A DNA stretch of 64,000 nucleotides, taken from positions 5,264 to 69,263 of the forward strand of contig JBJLGD010000006.1 in the NCBI GenBank assembly GCA_045565015.1, written 5' to 3'. Position numbers and translations under genes: made by a program. Source of the stretch: GCA-2697345 sp045565015. Its GTDB lineage: Bacteria; Pseudomonadota; Alphaproteobacteria; Rhodobacterales; Rhodobacteraceae. Under the pieces are notes generated by a model, which did not search any database, was not told where the DNA came from, and saw only the letters and a list, made by a program, of their open reading frames with translations. Shown piece after piece: positions 9,225 to 18,105 of this stretch (its first letter is position 1; the number at the start of each line of letters is the position of its first letter).

Positions 9225-9926
9225 TTAACTGTTTCCCAATTGATTATGTTTCCGTGCCATAAAATCTTTTGCAGTCTCTACTGCTACTGCAGCATCACGA
9301 CAATATGCGTCTGCTCCAATTGCTTTGCCAAACTCTTCGTTGAGCGGTGCGCCGCCTACTAAAATAGTGTAGTCGTCTCTAATTCCTTTCTCTATCATCG
9401 TGTCTATCACGACTTTCATATAAGGCATGGTAGTAGTCAAAAGCGCCGACATTCCTAATATATCGGGTTTTTCGGTCTCTAATGCTTCCAAATATTTTTC
9501 TACTGCATTATTGATACCCAAGTCTATAATTTCAAACCCTGCACCCTCCATCATCATGCCTACTAAGTTTTTCCCTATATCATGGATATCACCCTTAACA
9601 GTTCCTATTACCATCTTCCCAACGCGAGGAGCACCAGTTTCAATTAATAGAGGCTTCAATATTGCCATTCCGCCCTTCATAGCATTTGCAGCTAGTAAAA
9701 CTTCGGGAACGAATAATATACCGTCTCGGAAATCATTTCCAACTATCGTCATACCCCCAACTAAAGCTTCAGTTAAGATGCGGTATGGTTCCCATTTTCT
9801 TTCTAAGAGAATATTTACCGCTTCCTCTATCTCTTCCTTAAGACCATCGTAAAGGTCATCAAACATTTGCTCTACGAGTTCTTCATCATTTAGTTCCGAC
9901 AGTATAATATCATCTTCATCAGACAT
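9225..9926 (-). CDS. Corrinoid (B12)-binding methyltransferase subunit
   Basis: This 233-residue protein has the two-domain shape of MtbC/MttC and of the cobalamin module of MetH. A helical cap domain covers about residues 15-95. It is followed by a Rossmann-like B12 domain with the DxHxxG motif in GDIHDIGKN (near residue 115, His being the lower cobalt ligand), then GMSALLTTTM and a GGAPLNEEFG loop. It carries methyl groups on cobalt between a donor and an acceptor. Alphaproteobacteria use such free-standing proteins in split methionine synthases and in methylamine or betaine demethylation, but no partner methyltransferase or RamA-like activator lies nearby. The ATG is preceded by a TAGGAG site 9-10 bases upstream. 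Confidence 0.9.
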   Translation of the reverse strand: MSDEDDIILSELNDEELVEQMFDDLYDGLKEEIEEAVNILLERKWEPYRILTEALVGGMTIVGNDFRDGILFVPEVLLAANAMKGGMAILKPLLIETGAPRVGKMVIGTVKGDIHDIGKNLVGMMMEGAGFEIIDLGINNAVEKYLEALETEKPDILGMSALLTTTMPYMKVVIDTMIEKGIRDDYTILVGGAPLNEEFGKAIGADAYCRDAAVAVETAKDFMARKHNQLGNS

Positions 9927-10302
9927 GACCTGCGTACTCCTATAGGGTTCCGGACCTTCTGTAATCAGATTTGATATTTTGCAACAATTTATTCGCGACG
10001 ATTTACGACAAAAAGTGGTAAGCTAACGACTAAATATTCAGTTTCTACATATAATCTGCTAGTCATATCCATATGCGGAGATTAATAATCCTGATCTTAC
10101 TATAAATCTTGTAAGTTTAAATTTAATTGAACCTTCATGAGCCCATTTTTCTCTAATATTTTACTACGAATTCTTTCTATCGCAAAACAATTAACATTTT
10201 TAAAACGAGCCTTCTTGTAGGAAGTATTTTTGTATTATAAGTAAACTATAAATTAGTGTTAGAGTACTCTCCATAATTTTGAATGGATGAAAAGGGGATT
10301 GA
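9927..10302. promoter_or_regulatory. Divergent intergenic region, corrinoid gene / purC
   Basis: These 376 bases hold the promoters and leaders for two divergent genes. On the minus side there is a GTCGTAAATCGTCGC segment about 75-90 bases ahead of the corrinoid start. It is not a clear palindrome and does not match a cobalamin or SAM riboswitch core that I can recognise. On the plus side, an AAGGGG ribosome site sits six bases before the purC ATG, and a TATAAG-type box lies near 10235. I see no RNA gene and no open frame worth calling. Confidence 0.4.
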
Positions 10303-11064
10303 ATGGCTCGTAGTAAAAAAATTTACGAAGGTAAGGCTAAAACTTTATTTGAAGGTCCTGAGCCTGGTACTTTAGTACAATACTTTAAGGATGATGCTAC
10401 AGCCTTTAACGCCGTCAAACACGAAGTTATAGAAGGAAAAGGAGTGCTTAATAACCTTATTAGTGAGCATTTTATGTTAGGACTGAATCAAATAGGTATC
10501 CCAACGCACTTTCTAAAACGTCTAAATATGAGAGAACAGCTTATTAAAGAGGTAGAGATTATTCCGCTTGAGATTATCGTAAGAAACTTTGCGGCAGGTT
10601 CTTTTACAAAACGATTGGCAATTTCTGAAGGGACTGCTTTACCCAGACCTATAGTAGAATTTTCTTTAAAAAATGATTCGCTTAATGACCCCTTAGTACC
10701 AGAGGAATACATAACGGCTTTTAATTGGGCGTCTCATCAAGAAATTGATGATATCGTTTCTTTAGCCTTAAGAGTAAATGACTTTATTTCTGGCGTACTT
10801 TATGGAGTAAAAATAAAGCTTATTGATTTTAAAATAGAAGTTGGCCGTATTTTTCATGATGATTTACAACGGTTAGTATTAGCAGATGAGATAAGTCCAG
10901 ATAGTTGCCGTTTGTGGGACCTTACAACAGATAGGAAGCTCGATAAGGATGTTTTTAGGCAAGATTTAGGTGACTTGAGAGACGCTTATACTGAAGTTGC
11001 TAATAGATTAGGAGTAATACCGAAAATTAACGTTGGAAGTAAAAAACCTACCTTGGTTAAGTAA
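10303..11064 (+). CDS. purC: Phosphoribosylaminoimidazole-succinocarboxamide synthase
   Basis: PurC joins CAIR and aspartate using ATP to give SAICAR in purine synthesis. The 253-residue protein shows the family start KKIYEGKAKTLFEGPEPG, the VRNFAAGSFTKRL nucleotide-binding section near residue 92, the LIDFKIEVG strand near 175, and the DEISPDSCRLWD active-site loop near 198. It starts a purC-purS-purQ operon, and the strong AAGGGG site fixes the ATG. Confidence 0.98.
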   Translation: MARSKKIYEGKAKTLFEGPEPGTLVQYFKDDATAFNAVKHEVIEGKGVLNNLISEHFMLGLNQIGIPTHFLKRLNMREQLIKEVEIIPLEIIVRNFAAGSFTKRLAISEGTALPRPIVEFSLKNDSLNDPLVPEEYITAFNWASHQEIDDIVSLALRVNDFISGVLYGVKIKLIDFKIEVGRIFHDDLQRLVLADEISPDSCRLWDLTTDRKLDKDVFRQDLGDLRDAYTEVANRLGVIPKINVGSKKPTLVK

Positions 11065-11104
11065 AACAATTTAGTTAAAGTAAATTATATTCTATGGAGT
11101 TTTT

Positions 11105-11344
11105 ATGAAAATTCGCGTCTTCATTGTACCAAAGCCAGACCTTTTGGATCCTCAGGGCGAAGCAATAGGTGCATCTCTTTTGAATTTAGGTTTTTCTGAG
11201 GTTAAAAGTGTCCGGCAAGGTAAGATAATCGATTTAGAATTGTCAGAAGTAGATTTTAAAGTCGCTTTTGCACGCGTAGAAGAAATGTGCGAAAAATTAT
11301 TAGCTAATTCCATAATTGAGAATTATTATATGGAAAAGTTATGA
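11105..11344 (+). CDS. purS: FGAM synthetase subunit PurS
   Basis: PurS is the small structural subunit that bridges PurQ and PurL in the three-part FGAM synthetase. It has 79 residues with the family pattern IRVFIVPKPDLLDPQGEAI at the N-terminus and the VRQGKIIDLEL strand in the middle. Its stop overlaps the purQ start by four bases (ATGA). That gives tight translational coupling, as expected for subunits of one complex. Confidence 0.97.
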   Translation: MKIRVFIVPKPDLLDPQGEAIGASLLNLGFSEVKSVRQGKIIDLELSEVDFKVAFARVEEMCEKLLANSIIENYYMEKL

Positions 11345-12006
11345 CGCGTGTGGGCGTAATTGTTTTTCCAGGGTCAAATTGTGATCGGGACTTATTTTCT
11401 AGTTTTAAATTGTTTGGCTTTTCAGTTACGTATATCTGGCACAAAGATAATAAACTACCTGATGGGTTAGATATCCTGGGGATTCCTGGAGGGTTTTCTT
11501 TTGGAGATTATTTAAGATGTGGTGCTATTGCTGCAAATTCGCCCATCACGTCTGCGATAATTGATTTTGCAAATACTGGTGGGTATATAATCGGAATATG
11601 TAATGGATTTCAAATTCTTTGCGAAACTGGTCTCTTGCCTGGAGCTTTAGTTAGAAATACTGGAATGAAATTTATTTGTCGAAATGAAGAAATTACTGTA
11701 GAAAACTGTGATAGCGCTTTCACAAAAAATTATGATTTAGACCAAAAACTAATTTTGCCTATAGCTCATCATGATGGTAACTATATTGCAAATATAGAAA
11801 CATTAAAGGAGCTTGAAGAGACCAGAAGGATAGCATTTAAATATGTAAAAAATCCCAATGGATCATTAAATAATATAGCAGGAATTTTTTCAAAAAACCA
11901 CCGAGTACTTGGGATGATGCCTCACCCAGAAAGAGCTTTTTCAGATTATCATAGTAGTATCGACGGCAGTACTATATTTAAGTCTCTATTCAACTCTTTA
12001 AACTAA
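11341..12006 (+). CDS. purQ: FGAM synthetase glutaminase subunit PurQ
   Basis: PurQ is a class I glutamine amidotransferase that supplies ammonia to PurL. In the 221-residue chain, the oxyanion strand is IPGGFSFGDYLR near residue 48. The nucleophile Cys lies in GICNGFQIL near residue 88, and the catalytic His and Glu lie in MPHPERAF near 200. The large subunit purL is not next to it. The gene ends the purine operon, and dctB follows after about 50 bp. Confidence 0.98.
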   Translation: MTRVGVIVFPGSNCDRDLFSSFKLFGFSVTYIWHKDNKLPDGLDILGIPGGFSFGDYLRCGAIAANSPITSAIIDFANTGGYIIGICNGFQILCETGLLPGALVRNTGMKFICRNEEITVENCDSAFTKNYDLDQKLILPIAHHDGNYIANIETLKELEETRRIAFKYVKNPNGSLNNIAGIFSKNHRVLGMMPHPERAFSDYHSSIDGSTIFKSLFNSLN

Positions 12007-12058
12007 TTATAGTTTATTTGGTTGAGTGATAGCCTACTTATGAATAAGTTCTTAGTTG

Positions 12059-13822
12059 ATGGTAGAGTTTATAAAAAATAGATTTACCTGGTTCTTCTAT
12101 TGGGCAGGTCAACATAAACAAAAGTTAATAATTTTTGTTTTAGTAGTACTTTTTTTTCTTACGCTGATAATGTCTAAATTCTGGTTTTCCGACCGGTTCT
12201 CTGAAACAATAAAAACACAAAGTGATCTCAGGGTTTCTAGACATTCCAGTGCTATAAGTAATGAGCTGAAGAAAAATCAGATTATTCCTTCCCTGTTATC
12301 ACAAGATCCGTCAATTATAAACAGTCTGAAGATCAATGAATTTAGTGAGGTATCTGATAGGTTAACTCATTTTGGTGATGAAATCGGACTTGGTGGTTTA
12401 CAACTTCTAGATCGATATGGAGATCTAGTCGCGTCATCTACTCTTTTGGGAGTAAATGTAGATTCTTTAAAAAGTATTTTTAAAGAATTTTCGTTAAGTG
12501 ATAACTCAACTATTTTTAAAGTAGTTGAGTTAGAAAATTACGAATACCAATTTACTTATTTTCGGTTAATTTTAGATAAGAATGATATTATTGGAATGAT
12601 TGCCGTTGATGTTGATTTAAATCAATTCGAAGAAAGATGGAGATCCCCCGCCGAGGCAATAATGATAGTCGACTCTTCTGGAAAGGTGGTTATCTCGACT
12701 GAAAAACGTTGGAAGGGAAAAGATGTTCAGGAAGCTCTTTTGCTTGAAGGCCCAAAGACTGTATTAAATAGAGCTTTTCATTTAGCCGGAGGGTACTTAG
12801 AGTTAAACAATTCAAATGACTTTATTAAAGGGAAGACAGTTCTAAAAACAGAAGTTAATATACCGTATAACGGTTGGAAACTAATTTCTTTTTCAAGTTA
12901 TAGTGGCGTAAGGGAGCGTGTTAATGCTGTTTTAGCTATTGAAATTATGATTTTTGCTATAATAGCAGCGTTTATATTTTATAAATTAAACCGCAGATCT
13001 CAATCGCAAGCGTTACTGGCAAAAAAAGAGTCTGAAGAGTTAAGGGCTCTAAATTTGCTTTTAAATCAAGAGGTTTCCATAAGAGAAAAAGTTCAAGAGA
13101 CCTTGGAAGTGGCAGAGCAAAGTTTAGTACAGTCACAGAAATTAGCAGTTCTTGGAGAAATGTCCGCAGCAGTCAGCCATGAGCTTAATCAACCGCTTGC
13201 CGCGATGAAGACTTATCTAGCAGCGGCAAAACTACTTTTTGATAGAAGACGTACTGATGAAGCACAAGCGTCTCTACAGAGGATCGATGACTTAATTGAG
13301 AGAATGGGGGTAATAACTAAACAATTAAAGTTACATGCAAGAAAAGTTAATGTTTCCTTAGAAAAGATAGACCTGAGAGATGTCGTAGCGAACTCTCTGG
13401 CTATTATGGAGCCAAACTTAAAACAAAATTCTGTTGAAATAGATCTATTTCTTGGTGACAATCAAGTTGTGGTATTGGGAGATCCAACTAGATTAGAGCA
13501 AGTAGTGATTAATCTTATGAGGAATGCATTAGATGCCACTAGTTCATGCAGTGATTCAAAAATATCAATTTCGATAATTCCAGGAAATACAGCGGTCCTT
13601 AAGATATCCGATAATGGCACTGGTATTGAAGATTTAGATAATATTTTTGAACCGTTCTATACAACTAAAGAACCGGGAGATGGTTTAGGTTTGGGTTTAT
13701 CTATTAGCTCAAGTATAATTAAAGATTATGGCGGTAGGTTGATTGCTAAAAATAATGAACTCTACGGGGCTGTTTTTGAGTTTGAGTTGCCGCTAGCGAA
13801 AGATGATGAAATGAATGATTAA
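12059..13822 (+). CDS. dctB: DctB-type sensor histidine kinase
   Basis: This is a membrane sensor of about 587 residues. TM1 spans about residues 20-40, followed by a periplasmic double-PDC (Cache-like) sensor to about residue 290, TM2, and a coiled-coil linker. The HisKA box GEMSAAVSHELNQPLAAMK near residue 372 is typical of the DctB/NtrB-like HPK4 group. The HATPase domain shows VINLMRNALDA, DNGTGI and a GDGLGLGLSI loop. In rhizobia and roseobacters DctB senses C4-dicarboxylates and phosphorylates DctD to turn on TRAP or DctA uptake. No transporter is adjacent here, so the ligand is inferred only from the family. I prefer ATG 12059 to the TTG just before it. Confidence 0.85.
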   Translation: MVEFIKNRFTWFFYWAGQHKQKLIIFVLVVLFFLTLIMSKFWFSDRFSETIKTQSDLRVSRHSSAISNELKKNQIIPSLLSQDPSIINSLKINEFSEVSDRLTHFGDEIGLGGLQLLDRYGDLVASSTLLGVNVDSLKSIFKEFSLSDNSTIFKVVELENYEYQFTYFRLILDKNDIIGMIAVDVDLNQFEERWRSPAEAIMIVDSSGKVVISTEKRWKGKDVQEALLLEGPKTVLNRAFHLAGGYLELNNSNDFIKGKTVLKTEVNIPYNGWKLISFSSYSGVRERVNAVLAIEIMIFAIIAAFIFYKLNRRSQSQALLAKKESEELRALNLLLNQEVSIREKVQETLEVAEQSLVQSQKLAVLGEMSAAVSHELNQPLAAMKTYLAAAKLLFDRRRTDEAQASLQRIDDLIERMGVITKQLKLHARKVNVSLEKIDLRDVVANSLAIMEPNLKQNSVEIDLFLGDNQVVVLGDPTRLEQVVINLMRNALDATSSCSDSKISISIIPGNTAVLKISDNGTGIEDLDNIFEPFYTTKEPGDGLGLGLSISSSIIKDYGGRLIAKNNELYGAVFEFELPLAKDDEMND

Positions 13823-13857
13823 GATTATTAAATATTTTTAAAAAGGAAATATGTTAG

Positions 13858-15189
13858 TTGTTTTCAGGCTTTAAAGTAGCAATTATAGATGATGAAAAAG
13901 ATATACGGGACTCGATTTCTCAGTGGCTTTCTTTGTCAGGGTATGAGACTGAGGTGTTTTCAGATGCAGAGAGTGCTCTAACATCGATTACCTCTGGGTA
14001 TCCGGGTATCGTTATTACAGATATTAAGATGCCTGGTATGAGTGGAATGGGTTTATTGAAACGTCTTATGTGGCTGGATTCAACATTACCGATTGTGTTA
14101 ATTACTGGCCATGGGGATGTGGCAATGGCGGTTGAAGCGATGCATTTAGGCGCATATGATTTTTTAGAAAAGCCGTTTGAGCCTGATATAATTAGCCAGA
14201 TTACATTCAGGGCAATAAAATCTCGTCAGTTGGTGCTAGAGAGTAGAGCCTTAAGAGATGAGTTTTCTGGTTCGACAAATGATATTAGTAAATTAGTAGG
14301 GTCGAGTGACTCCTGGGAAAAGCTCAAAGAAAAAATTATCGATGTGGGTCAATCAAATAGCCATGTTTTAATACAGGGAGAGACTGGAGCAGGTAAAACA
14401 CTAATAGCCCACGCTTTACATTCAGTAGGATCTAAAATTAATAAGGATCTTTTGGTGTTGAGCTGTAATATGTTTTCAAGTCCTGGAGTGGTTGACGAGG
14501 GCTCATTTAAATCTTTGCTTTCAGATAAAATTGCAGCTATCGAGTCCATAAAAACTGGTGATTTAATACTTGAGGATATTGAAAGATTACCAAAAAAATA
14601 CCAAGGTTGGCTTTTAAAGATAATCGATGATCGGAGTCCAAACTCTGAATTTCGAATCATATCAATTGATAATTCCTCTACTAAGAATTCTACATCCAAT
14701 GAAAACTTACGAAAAGATTTATATTTTAGATTGGCAGGGTTGGAAATATTAGTCCCACCATTAAGGCAACGAGTGGAGGATATTTTAACTCTGCTAAATC
14801 ATTATTTGGATTTTTTTTCGTTAGAATATGGTTTAGACGAAATTGTACTAAGTTCAGATGATATTTTTAAATTATCAAAATTTCCCTGGCCGGGAAATGT
14901 GAGACAGCTTAAGAGTATTGCAGAGAGAATAGTTTTAAACAGAAGGCGGGGTATAATGTCCATATCATCGATATTAATTGATGATAATGAAGGTTTGTTC
15001 TCGCATCAAACAGAAGAAGGTAGACCATTAAAGGAATATGTCGAGGCATTTGAAAAAACTCTGATAACAAGTGCTATGAAAAGGTATAATGGTTCAATTT
15101 CTGATGTAATGAAGGAACTTCAAATGCCAAGAAGGACGTTAAATGAAAAAATGGCAAGGTATAATCTTCAGAGATTGGACTATTTGTAA
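13858..15189 (+). CDS. dctD: DctD-family response regulator lacking the sigma-54 contact motif
   Basis: This 443-residue regulator follows dctB at 35 bp. A receiver domain (residues 1-120) has the acidic pair DDE, the phospho-acceptor Asp in ITDIKMPGMSG near residue 55, and the KPFEPD lysine. The AAA+ domain has Walker A GETGAGKT near 177. A Fis-type helix-turn-helix closes the protein (SDVMKELQMPRRTLNEKM). The loop that should hold GAFTGA instead reads EGSFKSLLSD and is shorter. The Walker B segment is LILEDIE rather than the usual LFLDEIE. The R-finger side (RKDLYFRLAG, PPLRQR) remains. The likely start is TTG 13858, because an in-frame stop lies directly upstream. It probably binds DNA and may act on ordinary sigma-70 promoters. 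Confidence 0.82.
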   Translation: MFSGFKVAIIDDEKDIRDSISQWLSLSGYETEVFSDAESALTSITSGYPGIVITDIKMPGMSGMGLLKRLMWLDSTLPIVLITGHGDVAMAVEAMHLGAYDFLEKPFEPDIISQITFRAIKSRQLVLESRALRDEFSGSTNDISKLVGSSDSWEKLKEKIIDVGQSNSHVLIQGETGAGKTLIAHALHSVGSKINKDLLVLSCNMFSSPGVVDEGSFKSLLSDKIAAIESIKTGDLILEDIERLPKKYQGWLLKIIDDRSPNSEFRIISIDNSSTKNSTSNENLRKDLYFRLAGLEILVPPLRQRVEDILTLLNHYLDFFSLEYGLDEIVLSSDDIFKLSKFPWPGNVRQLKSIAERIVLNRRRGIMSISSILIDDNEGLFSHQTEEGRPLKEYVEAFEKTLITSAMKRYNGSISDVMKELQMPRRTLNEKMARYNLQRLDYL

Positions 15190-15586
15190 ACATTTAATTA
15201 AATAGAAAAAAACCTTTATTTAGTACTACCAGGATTTAACAAAATATTTTTGTGTTGTAATTAGGTAGCAAACAGATCTATGTTGAGTTTAGGAAACAAA
15301 TGGAAAGAAAAATGTTTTCTAAAGAATTTTTCGAGGTTTCGCTTTTGAATAGTGTGTAAACCTCTATTTTTGTAGGAAAAATTCCTACGTAATTATTGGG
15401 TTAGAAATAGAAATTTTAACTCTAAAAGGTAACGCGATGAGATGTATTTTGTTGAATATCCAAAAGCAGGTTGAAAGTAATGTTTAACGTGAGTTCCCAA
15501 TGGGTCCCATCATATTTCGCACAGACAAGACGTTCCTTATGCGGCTTACTATTTCTAGATAGTATTTTGTATAAATTTGAGCGCAA
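15190..15586 (+). promoter_or_regulatory. Long leader region of rne with hairpin and possible leader peptide
   Basis: These roughly 400 bases precede rne. They contain a tight hairpin (15372-15388: GTAGGAA, three-base loop, TTCCTAC). They also contain a 16-codon frame at 15437-15487, with AAAAGG six bases before its ATG. RNase E genes are classically autoregulated through structured 5' leaders, so a regulatory leader is plausible. The particular structure here is inference. No tRNA or known ncRNA is recognised. Confidence 0.4.
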
Positions 15587-18076
15587 ATGGATAAAATGGG
15601 TAAAAAAATGCTTATTGATGCAACGCATCCCGAAGAAACTAGGGTTGTCGTTGCTGATGGAAATAAAATTGATGAATTCGATTTTGAGTCCAAAAATAGA
15701 AGACAAATTGCTGGAAATATATATCTAGCCAAAGTTAGTCGGATAGAGCCTTCACTACAGGCAGCTTTTATTGAGTATGGAGGAAATCGTCACGGTTTTC
15801 TTGCTTACTCTGAGATTCATCCAGATTACTATCAAATACCTGTTGCAGACAGGGAGGCATTAATTGCAGAGGAGCTAGAGTTTTCTAAGAAATCTGATGA
15901 GCAGTATGAAGCTCAGCAAACTATTATTAATAGCAAAACGAAAAGTGAAGAAACTACCTCTGAAACATTTGCAAGCACGAAGGTTAAAGAAGAGCATAAT
16001 GAATTACTTTCAAATTCTGACTCATCAGAATTGGAGGACTCATCAAAGGTTTTAGAATCTACGAATAGTCAAGCAATTGACTCAATCGGTGAGCAGGATG
16101 AGGTATTAGATTTAATGCCAAAGAGAAGGGTTAAATCTAAACGATATAAAATCCAGGAAGTTATAAAAGTCAGACAAATACTACTTATTCAGGTTGTTAA
16201 GGAAGAACGGGGTAATAAGGGAGCTGCGCTGACCACATACCTAAGTCTTGCAGGCCGGTATTGTGTATTAATGCCTAATACAGCTAAGGGTGGAGGTATT
16301 TCCAGAAAAATTACAAATATTAATGATCGAAAGAAGTTAAAAGATATTTCCAGTGATATCGACGTCCCTAAAGGTGCGGGGTTAATAGTACGCACTGCGG
16401 GAGCAAAAAGAACAAAATCAGAAATTAAACGGGATTATGAGTATCTCCTTAGACAATGGGAACAAATTAGAGACCTGACATTAAAATCTATTGCTCCTGC
16501 TCCAATTTATGAAGAAGGAGATCTGATAAAAAGATCGATAAGAGATCTATATAATAGAGATATTGATGAACTTTTAATTGAGGGTCTGGCAGGTTTTAAT
16601 GCGGCCAAAGACTTTATGAAAATGATAATGCCAACGCATGCAAAAAATGTTAAATTATATTCTGACCAGATGCCACTTTTCGCACGATATCAAGTTGAAA
16701 GCCCCTTATCCGGCATGTTTAGTCCAACTGTCCAGCTAAAGTCTGGAGGTTATATTGTAATAGGAATCACAGAAGCCTTAGTTGCTATTGACGTGAATTC
16801 GGGGAGAGCAACTAAAGAAGGCTCCATCGAACAGACTGCCCTTAATACAAATCTAGAAGCTGCGGAGGAAATTTCTCGTCAGATGCGTTTGCGTGATCTT
16901 GCCGGTCTAATTGTGATTGATTTTATAGATATGGATGAGCGAAGAAACAATACTGCTGTTGAGAGGTTAATGAAAGAGAAGTTGTCGAAAGATCGTGCAA
17001 GAATTCAGGTTGGGAGAATTTCTGGCTTTGGACTTCTGGAAATGTCACGTCAAAGACTGCGACCCGGCATGTTGGAGGCAACCACGCAAGCTTGCGCTTC
17101 TTGTCATGGTACGGGTTTAATACGATCTGATGATAATTTAGCGTTAACAATTCTTAGACAATTAGAGGAGGAGGGTACAAGACGAACATCTAAGGAAGTT
17201 CTTTTAACTGCTCCAGTTGGTATTATCAATTATTTAATGAACGAGAAACGCGAACATATTAGCAATATAGAGTCCCGTTATGGCTTGGCAATTAGACTGC
17301 AGGCAGATACGCATCTCATAAGCCCAGAGTTTTTAATTGAAAAATTTAAAGTAGCTACCCGTAGTATTCCAACGGTAGCTAAAAACGTAGTTTCAATGGG
17401 ATCAATCGATCTATCAGATCTGGATGAAGAATTAGGGGTAAAGGAAAGTACCTCGTCCGAGGTTGAAGATTTATCAGAAACTGTGAAGAAACGACGACGT
17501 AGAAAAAGAAGACCAAGTAAGCACAGAGAGGCTTTAATCCAGCCAGATGTAAAATCTAGAGATGTTGAAGAACCTGATGACCAAGAAGACAACTCTAATT
17601 TAAGCTCAGAAAATCAACCGAATAATAAGAACGCAGCTGTAAATAGAGCAACAAATGAGGGAATGGATGAGACTGTTAAAAAAAATCAAACGAAAAAGTC
17701 TGCTATTAAAAAGATAATCAAATCAAAGCTAGATGGGACAGAGAAAATATCTGAAGAAGATAGCCCAAAAACGACTAAAAGAAAAAAGGCATCACAAACA
17801 ACAAAGCAAAAAAAGCCAGGAGTAATTCCTAGCTCTAGCAAAAAAGTAAAATCAAAGCCCTTATCTAAGGTTAAAAAGGATGAGAATAAGATAAAAGGAA
17901 AAAAAATAGTTGGAGAGAAAGATGATGGTTTAATTGCTAAAACGGCCGACATTTCAAAGCCAAAAAAAGTTAGAAAAAGAGTAAGTAAGATCGTAGAGGA
18001 GAAATCTTTAGACAATAAAAAAAATGAGAGTAAAGAACCAAAGCGAACTGGATGGTGGTCTACGAATAATAAGTAA
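15587..18076 (+). CDS. rne: Ribonuclease E
   Basis: This is the essential endoribonuclease of the RNA degradosome, of about 829 residues. The N-terminus MLIDATHPEETRVVVADGN begins the catalytic half. An S1 domain follows, split by an acidic, Ser/Glu-rich insertion at about residues 100-190, as in other alphaproteobacteria. The DNase I-like site is seen in VAIDVNSGRATKEG near 400 and VIDFIDMD near 442. The zinc-link CASCHGTG lies near 505. The tail from about 620 is highly charged, rich in Lys and Glu, and likely unstructured, for RNA and partner binding. ATG 15596 is an equally good start, since the family usually begins three residues before MLIDAT. The aminotransferase gene overlaps or abuts the stop. 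Confidence 0.97.
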   Translation: MDKMGKKMLIDATHPEETRVVVADGNKIDEFDFESKNRRQIAGNIYLAKVSRIEPSLQAAFIEYGGNRHGFLAYSEIHPDYYQIPVADREALIAEELEFSKKSDEQYEAQQTIINSKTKSEETTSETFASTKVKEEHNELLSNSDSSELEDSSKVLESTNSQAIDSIGEQDEVLDLMPKRRVKSKRYKIQEVIKVRQILLIQVVKEERGNKGAALTTYLSLAGRYCVLMPNTAKGGGISRKITNINDRKKLKDISSDIDVPKGAGLIVRTAGAKRTKSEIKRDYEYLLRQWEQIRDLTLKSIAPAPIYEEGDLIKRSIRDLYNRDIDELLIEGLAGFNAAKDFMKMIMPTHAKNVKLYSDQMPLFARYQVESPLSGMFSPTVQLKSGGYIVIGITEALVAIDVNSGRATKEGSIEQTALNTNLEAAEEISRQMRLRDLAGLIVIDFIDMDERRNNTAVERLMKEKLSKDRARIQVGRISGFGLLEMSRQRLRPGMLEATTQACASCHGTGLIRSDDNLALTILRQLEEEGTRRTSKEVLLTAPVGIINYLMNEKREHISNIESRYGLAIRLQADTHLISPEFLIEKFKVATRSIPTVAKNVVSMGSIDLSDLDEELGVKESTSSEVEDLSETVKKRRRRKRRPSKHREALIQPDVKSRDVEEPDDQEDNSNLSSENQPNNKNAAVNRATNEGMDETVKKNQTKKSAIKKIIKSKLDGTEKISEEDSPKTTKRKKASQTTKQKKPGVIPSSSKKVKSKPLSKVKKDENKIKGKKIVGEKDDGLIAKTADISKPKKVRKRVSKIVEEKSLDNKKNESKEPKRTGWWSTNNK

Positions 18077-18105
18077 TGTCATTTGTATTGTTGAGGGAAA
18101 CGATA

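Noticed and set aside
9927..10302. Cobalamin or SAM riboswitch ahead of the corrinoid gene
   Set aside because: No recognisable B12-box or SAM core and no convincing multi-stem fold by eye. A covariance-model scan would be decisive.
15471..15728. 85-codon frame overlapping the rne start
   Set aside because: It overlaps the conserved N-terminus of RNase E in another frame and shows no domain or ribosome site.
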